In this document: positions 42,564-52,825 of the stretch, piece after piece | Layout: each line of letters begins with the position of its first letter | How positions within the stretch are numbered: the first letter of the stretch is position 1 | Assembly (NCBI GenBank): GCA_047495785.1 | Contig: JBLDXI010000019.1 | Span: 1,178,001 to 1,242,000 of the forward strand | Direction of reading: 5' to 3' | Source: Lepidodermella squamata | Lineage: Eukaryota > Gastrotricha | DNA: 64,000 nucleotides | Position numbers and translations under genes: made by a program | Notes under the pieces: model-generated | What the model was told of the DNA's origin: nothing | Databases searched by the model: none | The model's input: only the letters and a program-made list of their open reading frames with translations

Positions 42564-44782
42564 AGCTTGTTATATCTGTTAAGGCGGGTGACTCTTCAGC
42601 TCTCAATGGAACAGCTGACAGTAAAAAAATTGACGCTGTTCACGTTGTAAATGATCTCATGATGGTTGCCGAGGAGGACCCCTTGAGCCTCACTCAAGCA
42701 AGAGCATATCGTCGTGAGCTGTTATTTGCCAAGACGTTTTCTCTCCTTCTGTCTGAAGATGGTATCAACCCTAAAGATTTTGGTAATTACGCTTTTTCAG
42801 AGTGAATTTATTGATTTGATTAAATTGATTCTTCCCAACGTTTAGATGACACATCTCGTGAGAGTCTCGTTTTCACTCATTTAAAACTCTACGAAATGAA
42901 ACATGTATAGCGGGACGTTTACTAGATACAACAGCCAATCCATTTTGTATATAAGAAATAAATAAATGGAATCAACTTTGCCACTTACAACCACAACAAT
43001 GTTTCATAGATTACAGTCAAGACATATCATTCACTTCTGAGGCTCCACTTGTTGCGAGTGGTACTCTCCAAGATGCGAAACGCAGCGTTGACAACTGCTC
43101 CCAGTCTTCAACTTCACGATCAATGATGTCTGATAATGTCAGTGATTCGCTGCAGCAGAAAAAGCGTCCACCGTCGGTTAAACGCACCTATGGTCGAGCC
43201 GCTCCGATAACCGCTACAGTTGAAGGTAACAATATATTTTATGTCTGAATGACGGTCGCACTTTTTCGAATTAATCGTAGATCAACCTTCTCCGCCTGCT
43301 AAAAGAACCAACGTGACAACAACGTCTAGCACGGGTGCTCCGAGCGCGGAACCTCCAGCGTTTTCGTCCTTGTCAGAAATCGAGGAATACTTTTATGCAT
43401 CGATTAAAGGAAGTCAGGTAGGTCAAATAATGACAATGGTACTTGCAGATTAAAAATTAATGTTTTAGAGTTACACGGAAGCAAAAGGAGATTACAGATT
43501 TGAGTGCTGCCTGTGCAATCAAGTTTTCGACGATAACGTCAAAATAATAATGCACATGCATTCCCATCTTGGTGACAGTTTCAATTTTGAAGCAAAGAGA
43601 TGCACCAAGTGTTACCGCTGGCTCTATTCGTCGAACGAGTGGAACAAGCATATAAAGGTACGCTACCAAAAAATCGAGCGACGCTTTGATAATATTTCGA
43701 ATTGTTAGGAGCACGCATCAGCGGAAAATGAAAATAGTTTAACCTGCCGGATTTGCGATGTGGATGGTTTTAACGATATTAATGAGCTATCGTCTCACAT
43801 GCAGTCAACCCATGTTCGAAGAGAAATGCCCTATGCTTGTCGGCTTTGTGGATATCGATCATCTCTTTACGTTGACTGTGTCGATCACTTTACAACTGTA
43901 CATGCGGGTTCGAGCTATGCGCAGTGCGCTTTTTGCCTTCAGGTGAGTAGAATCATGCGTGTAGTTTATATTGACCGGAACATTTTTTCTCAGGTTTATC
44001 AACTGAAACCTTCCGCTGCCGGCGGACCCTGCCGAACTGCGAATTTTTTCGAGCATATCAGCCGGCACAATCAAGAGGAAGAATCTAAAGCTAGTTGCTT
44101 CCGCTGCCGTCTCTCGTTTCTTGGATTTGGCGATTTGCCTCGGCATGAGAAGCTTGAACATCAACCGGGACATTCAGTTAATTGTGTAACACGCTTCCCT
44201 CCAAGAACACTTCCAAGGTGAGAGCTTGTTTAAAGCGAGACTTGTCATGTAACGTTTTTGTTTTAAGCTCTTCACAAACAAAATCCGCAGCTGCATCGTC
44301 TAGTGATGCTAACAAAAGCCAGCAAGGCATAGACCTATCTCGCGTAACAATTAACCTTCCTGCTACTTCATCAACCAACGGCCCAGCGCTTTGTCGCGAA
44401 TGTTCTCATCCAATGGCAAAGAAGGGTCATTTCGGCCGATTTACTACGTGTACAGCGATACCTACGTGCTCGTTTGCATCTGCTTGTATTCACGCCATGA
44501 AAAACCATGTCGCGCGTCACCGACGCCAAACTGCGCTTGCGAGCCCGGCAATTATGACAGCGCCTCTTCTTAGCAAGCCGCTTCACTGCCGGTTTGTTTT
44601 AAAATTGATGAAAAAACCCATAGAACTTTTCTATTCTATTATATTTTTATTCTAGATGCGGTTTTTCGTCTGCTATTGGTTCCATTATGGCCGCTCATTT
44701 GTTATCTTGTTCAAGTGGCAACCGCTCATGCTCAAGTGTGCCTTCTGATACCGGTGTCTCTCAATCATCCGCAGCTCGCTAA
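42548..44782 (+). CDS. C2H2 zinc-finger protein (ZNF280/POGZ-like), interrupted exon
   Basis: Exons 42548-42782, 42846-42868, 43042-43225, 43281-43417, 43469-43657, 43709-43942, 43994-44217, 44268-44591 and 44656-44782 close to 558 aa if 42869-43041 is removed as an intron. Read through, the second exon hits a stop at 42908. Visible C2H2 fingers include CCLCNQVFDDNVKIIMHMHSH, CRICDV...HMQSTH, CRLCGYRSSLYVDCVDHF, CAFCLQVY...HISRH and CFRCRLSFLGFGDLPRHEKLEH; the spacing and the C-x-x-C-G-Y-R-S-S-L finger resemble ZNF280/POGZ proteins. A C-terminal CGFSSAIG...HLLSC module is also present. Probably a nuclear DNA- or chromatin-binding protein. The interrupting segment is an inverted copy of the neighbouring sequence. 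Confidence 0.65.
42866..43037 (-). repeat. Inverted repeat, right arm, inside zinc-finger exon
   Basis: Reverse complement of 42394-42563, starting right after the 19-base string at 42847-42865 and ending near CACTTCT at 43038, where it meets the original exon. It introduces an in-frame stop at 42908-42910, but also a GT (42869) and an AG (43040-43041) in matching phase. Confidence 0.9.
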
Positions 44783-45320
44783 TAATTAACTTCAACTCTC
44801 GTTATTGTTATCACCATCACAGTCTTCTTTGTTATAAACCATGAATTTGAACTGGCCGAATTCGAAAATAAAGCTTGATGAACTCTAATCCGCCTGATTT
44901 GAGAACAAGAACAAGCGAGGCGGTGATCTTTAATGTAATGAAATCTCCGTTGGAAGGAACGCATTTGAGCTTCATATAAATTTTGTATGATCGTTTCAGT
45001 TATGATTATCGAACGACTTATTTCGATGATTGATTTTTGACCAGATTTTTGTCTATTACCAGTGGCCAGACATCATCCTGAATGTATAGTCTTTTTAGTG
45101 TTTACCATATCGCTGGTCTCTTCAAGTGTGTCTGTAATCATTGTTTTGCAATAAATTTTTCGTAAGAAAACCAGCCTGTTTTAGAAATGAGAAAAAGTGG
45201 TGTAAATGAGTAGACGTGGAAAATTAAAAGATCCAGCTTAATAAATCGAGAAATGGCAAAGTTGCAAAATTTAGCCTCAGTTTTGTTCTTATTCGGTTTC
45301 ATCGTGATTTAGCGCTAACC
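44783..45320. other. Short intergenic region
   Basis: 3' UTR of the zinc-finger gene (AATAAA near 44866) and upstream region of the proteoglycan gene. No further gene seen. Confidence 0.5.
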
Positions 45321-46165
45321 ATGCAGACGATCAACCGCAAACCTATCAGTCGCGCTGTATTACATATAGGCTGTATAATGTTAATTATTGCAGCTTCGGG
45401 GTTTGCTCAAGGTGTGTCGACTTATTATTAGCATCGTGCTTATTTTTACGCCATTTTAGACGACGGAAGTGGAAGTGGAACTGCTAGCTCAGGAGAAAGC
45501 GGCTCCGGTGCTGTCGGCCGAGATTTGAGCAGCAGCAGCTCTGGTTCAGGTTCTGGATCAGGTTCAGGTTTAAATTCTGGAAGCGGAGACTCCTCTGGAT
45601 CTGGTGTAACGGAGGGTCCTGATTCGAGCGAAACTGGAACTCCCGATGATAACGGGGAAATACCATCTGGTGGCCGAATTCTCGTCACGACAGTTGTCTC
45701 AACCAAACCTCCCGAACCCACCACCGCCAAGGCCAAGACTCATGGAACAACGCAGCATGCCGATCATAAGAAGGGAATTACTACAAAAATGTGGAAGACG
45801 ACGACGGGCCTGACCACTAAAATTGTCAAAACCACAAACGCCCCATTAACAACGGCAAGGATGAGCCAAGCAACTACCTCGATGGGCAACTCTTTTTCAA
45901 ACGTGAACACCCCACCCCAACCCCAGCAGGAACCACCCCGACCGGATAACAAAAATCCTGAAGAGGTAAAATAGCTATATTTTGGTATGAAATTTTAATT
46001 TAATTTATTTGATTGTTTTAGCCAAAGCTGGATCCATCTGCATTCTCTCCACAACCGCAAGTGGACACTGAAACGACTACAATGAGTCCTAAGAGTATTG
46101 CTGTTATGCCAATAGCCTTCCACGCAACTGTCCTATTCAATGTCTTCATGGTGGCATTGCTCTGA
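45321..46165 (+). CDS. Ser-Gly proteoglycan-like, mucin-rich, GPI-type surface protein
   Basis: Exons 45321-45411, 45460-45965 and 46022-46165 close to 246 aa. An N-terminal signal peptide (IGCIMLIIAASGFAQ) is followed by dense Ser-Gly dipeptides with acidic neighbours ([28 protein letters not shown]), typical glycosaminoglycan attachment sites. Next comes a Thr/Pro-rich stretch likely to be O-glycosylated. The last about 20 residues are hydrophobic up to the stop (IAFHATVLFNVFMVALL), with small residues before them, a GPI-anchor signal plan. No folded domain is visible. Most of exon 2's end, exon 3 and the 3' flank are repeated downstream. Confidence 0.7.
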
Positions 46166-46476
46166 GTCATGTAAACACAGTCCTGTGACTAAAATCGAAA
46201 AATCGCCTTGTTAAATTCACCCCGAGAAAGCTATTATCCAAGCAAAATATGCAATCCAAGTTAATAAAACACTATCGTTTCGATGTTATGTCAACGGTTT
46301 TTATTGTTTTATCAATCTTATCAATCACAGTGTTGGTATACATATTCAGAAAAAAATAATTTCGAACATTCGGAGAAATATTAACTGATTTCAAACTTCA
46401 TTGAACGCTGCTGCTATAGGCACAAAACGAACCACAGAGGTTAAAAATAAAATATAGCTAATAGCTGTAGCCTCTG

Positions 46477-47103
46477 TTAGCCAACGCGAGCGTCAGACGA
46501 ATCCGGAACTTTTATCTGCAAATGAAAATGAATGATCTCACTATTGCGATTAAACCTGATAGAAACCACTGTACCTTTGTTCCTTCCATCCACTCCGCTA
46601 CTTTTACTTGGCATCCCAGCCGAGAACATTCAGTCCGGTCTTTCGCTAGGTCAAGCATATCCTCTTCGTCATCGCTAATTTTCCTCTGTTCCTTTGAAAT
46701 ACGTTCGAAATCTTGCGAGGAGAAAACCAGATGACACGTTGAACACGCAAGAGTACCTTCACATGCGCCTAGAATTAAAGCAAATCAACAAACCAATAAA
46801 ACATTAGTAAATCCAGGTACCATATCCATCTATATCCACATTATTATCTAATACGATGTCGAGAAATGTTTGACCAACTTCGGCCTTAACCGGAATTTCT
46901 CGATTGTCACCCAAAACGAATACGATATTTGCGAACTTCTTGTCACTGAAGAAAGAGACACCGCATTTTAGATCAAAATAGGTCAAAGACAAATGTTACC
47001 TGTAAAGCCGAGTAGATGTTTGAAGTAAACGGGATTGTCGGAGGAAAATATTTGCATAGAAGTGGTAAGCACGCAGCAAACGGCTACCACTGACAGAGGA
47101 CAT
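46477..47103 (-). CDS. FDX1: Mitochondrial adrenodoxin-type [2Fe-2S] ferredoxin, copy 1
   Basis: Four exons (47103-47000, 46945-46821, 46768-46575, 46515-46477) close to 153 aa. The first 35 residues are Arg/Ser-rich without acids, a mitochondrial targeting peptide. The ferredoxin domain has [20 protein letters not shown] with the three clustered cluster cysteines and the fourth in [18 protein letters not shown] and the C-terminal VPDSSDAR resemble FDX1 (adrenodoxin) more than FDX2. It passes electrons from ferredoxin reductase to mitochondrial P450s or to Fe-S/lipoyl synthesis. It is convergent with the proteoglycan gene. Its upstream sequence (from 47174) is the rearranged patch, so the promoter of this copy differs from copy 2. 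Confidence 0.92.
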
Positions 47104-47173
47104 GTGTAAATTGAATAAAAAACCTATAAAAGAAAAGCCTTCTGAACAAGTAACGTGAAAATAATATATTGTG

Positions 47174-47548
47174 ACACATCTCGTGAGAGTTGCAGGATGG
47201 ATCCAGCTTTGGCTAAAACAATCAAATAAATTAAATTAAAATTTCATACCAAAATATAGCTATTTTACCTCTTCAGGATTTTTGTTATCCGGTCGGGGTG
47301 GTTCCTGCTGGGGTTGGGGTGGGGTGTTCACGTTTGAAAAAGAGTTGCCATCGAGGTAGTTGCTTGGCTCATCCTTGCCGTTGTTAATGGGGCGTTTGTG
47401 GTTTGACAATTTTAGTGGTCAGGCCCGTCGTCGTCTTCCACATTTTTGTAGTAATTCCCTTCTTATGATCGGCATGCTGCGTTGTTCCATGAGTCTTGGC
47501 CTTGGCGGTGGTGGGTTCGGGAGGTTTGGTTGAGACAACTGTCGTGAC
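47174..47548. repeat. Rearranged patch in unit 1: inverted copy of proteoglycan exon
   Basis: After the 19-base string at 47172-47190, bases 47191-47548 are the reverse complement of about 45684-46043. Small differences are visible, mostly one-base length changes in short runs (for example CCC to CC, TTTT to TTT and one extra G). The patch is exactly as long (375) as the unrelated segment 49242-49616 in unit 2. Confidence 0.85.
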
Positions 47549-47728
47549 GTTCGTTTTTTACTAAATAAGCAATCCACGGAGAAGTCACAAGCACCATTAC
47601 CATGCGAGCGGAGCGAGCATGTGCGCCTGATCGCGTAACATGATGCGCGCGCGCACGCAGAACAATAGAACATAATACAATCACTAATATATGAGAAGGG
47701 CGCTCGTGACTTCGACGTGGATTGCACT

Positions 47729-48233
47729 TACCATCTGGTGGCCGAATTCTCGTCACGACAGTTGTCTCAACCAAACCTCCCGAACCCACCACCGCCAAGG
47801 CCAAGACTCATGGAACAACGCAGCATGCCGATCATAAGAAGGGAATTACTACAAAAATGTGGAAGACGACGACGGGCCTGACCACTAAAATTGTCAAAAC
47901 CACAAACGCCCCATTAACAACGGCAAGGATGAGCCAAGCAACTACCTCGATGGGCAACTCTTTTTCAAACGTGAACACCCCACCCCAACCCCAGCAGGAA
48001 CCACCCCGACCGGATAACAAAAATCCTGAAGAGGTAAAATAGCTATATTTTGGTATGAAATTTTAATTTAATTTATTTGATTGTTTTAGCCAAAGCTGGA
48101 TCCATCTGCATTCTCTCCACAACCGCAAGTGGACACTGAAACGACTACAATGAGTCCTAAGAGTATTGCTGTTATGCCAATAGCCTTCCACGCAACTGTC
48201 CTATTCAATGTCTTCATGGTGGCATTGCTCTGA
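47729..48233 (+). pseudogene. 5'-truncated second copy of the proteoglycan gene
   Basis: Carries the last 305 bases of exon 2 (to 48033), the intron and exon 3 (48090-48233) of the proteoglycan, identical to 45661-46165 as far as I compared. Signal peptide and Ser-Gly region are missing; the sequence upstream is unrelated (GATTGCACTTA). Without a new start exon it cannot encode the secreted protein, so it is either a broken copy or an assembly duplicate. Confidence 0.75.
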
Positions 48234-48544
48234 GTCATGTAAACACAGTCCTGTGACTAAAATCGAAAAATCGCCTTGTTAAATTCACCCCGAGAAAGCT
48301 ATTATCCAAGCAAAATATGCAATCCAAGTTAATAAAACACTATCGTTTCGATGTTATGTCAACGGTTTTTATTGTTTTATCAATCTTATCAATCACAGTG
48401 TTGGTATACATATTCAGAAAAAAATAATTTCGAACATTCGGAGAAATATTAACTGATTTCAAACTTCATTGAACGCTGCTGCTATAGGCACAAAACGAAC
48501 CACAGAGGTTAAAAATAAAATATAGCTAATAGCTGTAGCCTCTG

Positions 48545-49171
48545 TTAGCCAACGCGAGCGTCAGACGAATCCGGAACTTTTATCTGCAAATGAAAATGAA
48601 TGATCTCACTATTGCGATTAAACCTGATAGAAACCACTGTACCTTTGTTCCTTCCATCCACTCCGCTACTTTTACTTGGCATCCCAGCCGAGAACATTCA
48701 GTCCGGTCTTTCGCTAGGTCAAGCATATCCTCTTCGTCATCGCTAATTTTCCTCTGTTCCTTTGAAATACGTTCGAAATCTTGCGAGGAGAAAACCAGAT
48801 GACACGTTGAACACGCAAGAGTACCTTCACATGCGCCTAGAATTAAAGCAAATCAACAAACCAATAAAACATTAGTAAATCCAGGTACCATATCCATCTA
48901 TATCCACATTATTATCTAATACGATGTCGAGAAATGTTTGACCAACTTCGGCCTTAACCGGAATTTCTCGATTGTCACCCAAAACGAATACGATATTTGC
49001 GAACTTCTTGTCACTGAAGAAAGAGACACCGCATTTTAGATCAAAATAGGTCAAAGACAAATGTTACCTGTAAAGCCGAGTAGATGTTTGAAGTAAACGG
49101 GATTGTCGGAGGAAAATATTTGCATAGAAGTGGTAAGCACGCAGCAAACGGCTACCACTGACAGAGGACAT
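48545..49171 (-). CDS. FDX1: Mitochondrial adrenodoxin-type ferredoxin, copy 2
   Basis: Exons 49171-49068, 49013-48889, 48836-48643 and 48583-48545: the same 153-aa protein as copy 1 at offset 2068, with all four cluster cysteines and the targeting peptide. The unique sequence upstream (from 49242) probably carries the original promoter. Identity of copies 1 and 2 means very recent duplication or an assembly artefact. Confidence 0.85.
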
Positions 49172-49436
49172 GTGTAAATTGAATAAAAAACCTATAAAAG
49201 AAAAGCCTTCTGAACAAGTAACGTGAAAATAATATATTGTGTTTAAGAGCACAAGAATTCTGACTGGCAGACCTTCTTTGTGAAGTTTTTGTAAACTATT
49301 TTGCGCTGTAGGGTATTTGCCAAGATATTATAAGGTATTTACCATCTGATTTATTTTGAACGAATCTGATGTTGGCAGGCCACCCTTCGAATTAGGGACA
49401 TTTTGCTTTTTTGAGAAATGTGTGCATCGGTGCATA

Positions 49437-49513
49437 GTGTGATCATTTGAGCGTTCTAATTTTTCTACGATGAAAATGCATGTTTTTTTTCTGAAACGCT
49501 CAAATGATCACAC
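49437..49513. repeat. Perfect 19-bp inverted repeat (hairpin)
   Basis: GTGTGATCATTTGAGCGTT at 49437-49455 is matched exactly in reverse complement at 49495-49513, with a 39-base AT-rich loop. It lies within the segment unique to duplication unit 2, upstream of ferredoxin copy 2. Confidence 0.85.
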
Positions 49514-49796
49514 GATGCGTGAGCTGCATGATACCATGCTATCGGCACAAAAAAGCACCTTCCTGTCATTGGCTTGCTAAAAGAATGGCCAACTAACTTC
49601 AAAAATTAGCGCATTAGTTCGTTTTTTACTAAATAAGCAATCCACGGAGAAGTCACAAGCACCATTACCATGCGAGCGGAGCGAGCATGTGCGCCTGATC
49701 GCGTAACATGATGCGCGCGCGCACGCAGAACAATAGAACATAATACAATCACTAATATATGAGAAGGGCGCTCGTGACTTCGACGTGGATTGCACT

Positions 49797-51262
49797 TAGT
49801 TCAAGTTAGTGGGCAACTGGAATGCTTCTAGCTGCTACTGGTATGCAAATAGCTTCTAATTATGTGCCTTGATGATTTCAGTAGAGTTCAACGGTTTTCA
49901 CTTCAACTATTCAGCCTTCAGTATTTAGTAATCTTTAAATCGAAAATTACGCTGGTTGTAATAAGGATAATGGTTTCACAAAGTTCAATACAAGCTGCGC
50001 CTTAAAGTCTCTGATATCTCAGCACCTGTCGCATCATCTGACAGTTTTCAACAACACTCATCTCTGGCGCAAAGATTATGACCAACCTTTGATCTAATTT
50101 TAGAAAAAAATACCCAATTCAGACCAGTAGCCAGTAGATCAAATATAAAATACCAAATCTACATGTTATGCAGCGTTTCATATGAAAGTGAGTGTGTACA
50201 TAAACTTGAACTAAAAAAAATAAGCGAAAAAGCAGGTTGATGGATATCAAACTACATGAAAGCTTGATTGCTACTGTTATTTAGGGGGATTTTCACATCT
50301 ATCCCATCACCGCCATCGACCATCCGATATGCTCGAAGCATGAAGTTCCTCGGATAAGCCAGAAAGCGCTTTCATTCCTCATCAAGAGTTATGAGTATTG
50401 TTGGATGCTTGAATTGATCATAATGAAAATATTCCAATCAGTAACAAAGAGGATTATAATGATAGATCAGGCTCGTAAAATATTGACTTCTGAGTTCCCG
50501 TTCGCTTGTTTGGTGAGTTAGATTTATCGCACGAATTGATTAATGCACAAACTAGGACAGCGGAGTCATTTTATTTCACTGAAGCTCGGACAATCAATTG
50601 ACAGCTCACTTCATTAAATGTTCCTGACTCACGATCGCCCCCTTCAAAATACTCTTCTACCAAGAAACGGGAAATAGCTCATTCACAAATCAGCCGATTA
50701 GTGTAAAAGCAAATTCTTAGTTAGCGGCTATTAGCGGCAAACGCTGGAAACTGGGAGATGGATTTGGGAGACAGAAAGCAAGAGAAAGCAAGAGAACTCT
50801 CACACTCCTTCGGTGCAAAAACCAAACCGCGGCCCGGCGGAGACTAGCGCGCCACTTTTTTGAAAAAGTAGAAATATTTGTTTCATAAAATTGCAAGAAT
50901 TTTAGTATTTCAATACATGTGGAAGATTTGTATTGATCTCCACTGTTTTTCACAGATGTATTTTATTCCGAAACCAAATGAAATGAATTGATCAAAGCGG
51001 CTCGTTCTCAATTGCGGCGGAACCGTTATATGTATGTCAAAGCAAGTCGGGTCACGTCACGGGTCTACCGCTGAACACTGATATGCTTTCTGAATTCAAC
51101 ATTCGAGATCCGAGTGTCTTAATAGTTGTATTTGATTATCGATTTGTAAGCCAGCGATGTCTGTGAGGCGGTAAAGATTTCCGCGGAATCACTCTTAATC
51201 AGAACATTTTTTCATTTTACGTCTTTTGTTCAGCCTTAGTTTCCTGGCTCATTAACGAAATA
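49797..51262. other. Intergenic region upstream of DPH2
   Basis: About 1.5 kb of AT-rich sequence after the tandem duplication. Only short frames with no splice or family support. Presumed promoter and 5' UTR of DPH2 near the right end. Confidence 0.4.
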
Positions 51263-52739
51263 ATGGATGTTAAGAACTATTTTGACCTTGATAAAGTGTT
51301 TGCATGGATAAATCATGGGGGTTATCGACATGTTGCGATTCAAATGGCCGACAATGTCGTCGCTTATTCACTCGAAGTATTGAAGATGCTGAAGCTTCAA
51401 TTCCCACAAGTTGAATTTGAGCTTTTAGCTGATTCTACCCTTGGAAAGTTAGTAGTGAGCTATTATTTTTTACCTGTAACCAGGAATGCATCTCCATACT
51501 TAGTTTCACAAAACTTGATATTTTAATGAATGATTTTTCAGTTGCTGCGTTGATGCGTTGTCGGCTCTTCATGTGAAAGCCGATGCTGTGGTTCACTTTG
51601 GTCATTCGTGCCTGTTTCCAACTCAGAATGACGGTGCCAACTCAGGAACGGCATTGTGCCGCAACGTAGCTGTTCTTATGGTGTTCTGCGGCGAGAAATT
51701 CGACATGGACGGCCTTAATAACAACTTTGCAGCGCCTCTTGCGCAAAGAAACATTGGAACAAATAAGAAGGCTTTACTTCTTTACGATGTGATATTTCAC
51801 AAGTTTGTCTCGGAAAATATGGCGAGGTTGCACCCCAGCCTAGTAGTTGGTCGACCAGTTGTAGAAAAATCGGTCTGTGACGTTACTGCTAATGAATGTT
51901 CCACAGAAAACAAATGCGAACATTTCCATGCCTGCAGGCGATGTTTCAAGGGCCTTCAGAACAACGAATTAGGCTATACTATCATTTATGTCGGAAAGCG
52001 GAATTCCTTTGAACTGAAAGAAGTCATGACCACTTTTTTGACACTTGCAGAACGAATAATAGTATTCGATCCTTCAGCGCCATCGTCAATTTCGCAAGAT
52101 GAGATATTACAAGAGATCAACCGTGCTTTGGGTCGGAGGTTATTTTTTGTAGAGAAAGTGAGGGATGCGCGATCAATTGGACTGGTTGTTAGTGCTTCTT
52201 CGGCAGCCGCTGTTGTCACTCGTTCTGCTCTGGATTACGCCAAAAATCTCTTGAAAAGCCTTGGTAAAACTGTCTACGTGTTCTGCGTTGGCCGACTAAC
52301 ACCGACCAAATTAGCTGCTTACACTGAAGTGGATTGCTTCGTATTTCTTGGTTGCCCGGAGCGAGCTCTACAAATAGACAGCTCGGAATTCTACAAACCT
52401 GTAGTTAGTTTTGCTGAGATGGAAATGGCGTGCAATGCTGACCGACCGATGAATTACCGTTTTGTGCCAGACCTTACCGATTTGCTTCCCGGTGGATCTT
52501 GTTTCATGGCTCAAGCTATAAATGACTCAGATATTGCTGATGTTTCACTTATTACAAACAATGTTCGGACGATTTCAATGCCGCAAACTGAATCGTTCGC
52601 TGGGGAGCGTCTAGCTCAACGCTCATGGAAAGGTTTGGACGAGTCTGAAGCCGACAAAACATCGGTTCCAAAGCATGTTACCCACGGGCGCAAGGGAATA
52701 CCGATTCGTTACGAGGATGAAGTTCCTCAGGCAAATTAA
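51263..52739 (+). CDS. DPH2: Diphthamide biosynthesis protein 2
   Basis: Exons 51263-51447 and 51542-52739 close to 460 aa; human DPH2 is 489. With DPH1 it forms the radical enzyme that transfers the aminocarboxypropyl group of SAM to a histidine of elongation factor 2, the first step of diphthamide synthesis. Family marks: GYRHVAIQMAD, the NCCVD pair of cysteines across the splice, HFGHSCL, then FCVGRLTPTKLAAYTEVDCFVFLGCPE with its cysteine, LLPGG, DVSLIT, RSWKGL and IPIRYEDE at the end, matching the conserved C-terminus of DPH2. DPH2 rather than DPH1 is favoured by these C-terminal blocks. The Rubicon-like gene starts only 86 bases downstream on the same strand. Confidence 0.93.
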
Positions 52740-52825
52740 ATCACGGCTTGTTGAGTTATTCGGGGAAAAAAGAAGAATATTTTAAATTAATCTTACTATT
52801 AATTTGTTTTTGTGTAGAGCATGTG

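Larger units (their letters stand above)
45661..47728 (+). repeat. Tandem duplication unit 1 (2068 bases)
   Basis: Bases 45661-47173 match 47729-49241, and 47549-47730 match 49617-49798, all at a constant offset of 2068. The matching parts looked identical wherever I compared them. Bases 47174-47548 (375) do not match the corresponding 375 bases of unit 2. The join between units is at about 47728-47730, with a 2-base overlap (TA). Confidence 0.9.
47729..49796 (+). repeat. Tandem duplication unit 2 (2068 bases)
   Basis: Second copy of 45661-47728. Contains a 5'-truncated proteoglycan segment, a full ferredoxin gene, and a unique 375-base segment (49242-49616) in place of the inverted patch of unit 1. 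Confidence 0.9.

Noticed and set aside
42847-43037. Simple hairpin-adapter fold-back as the cause of the inverted copy
   Set aside because: A fold-back would copy the sequence directly left of the hinge; here about 280 bases are skipped, so a plain read-through chimera does not explain it.
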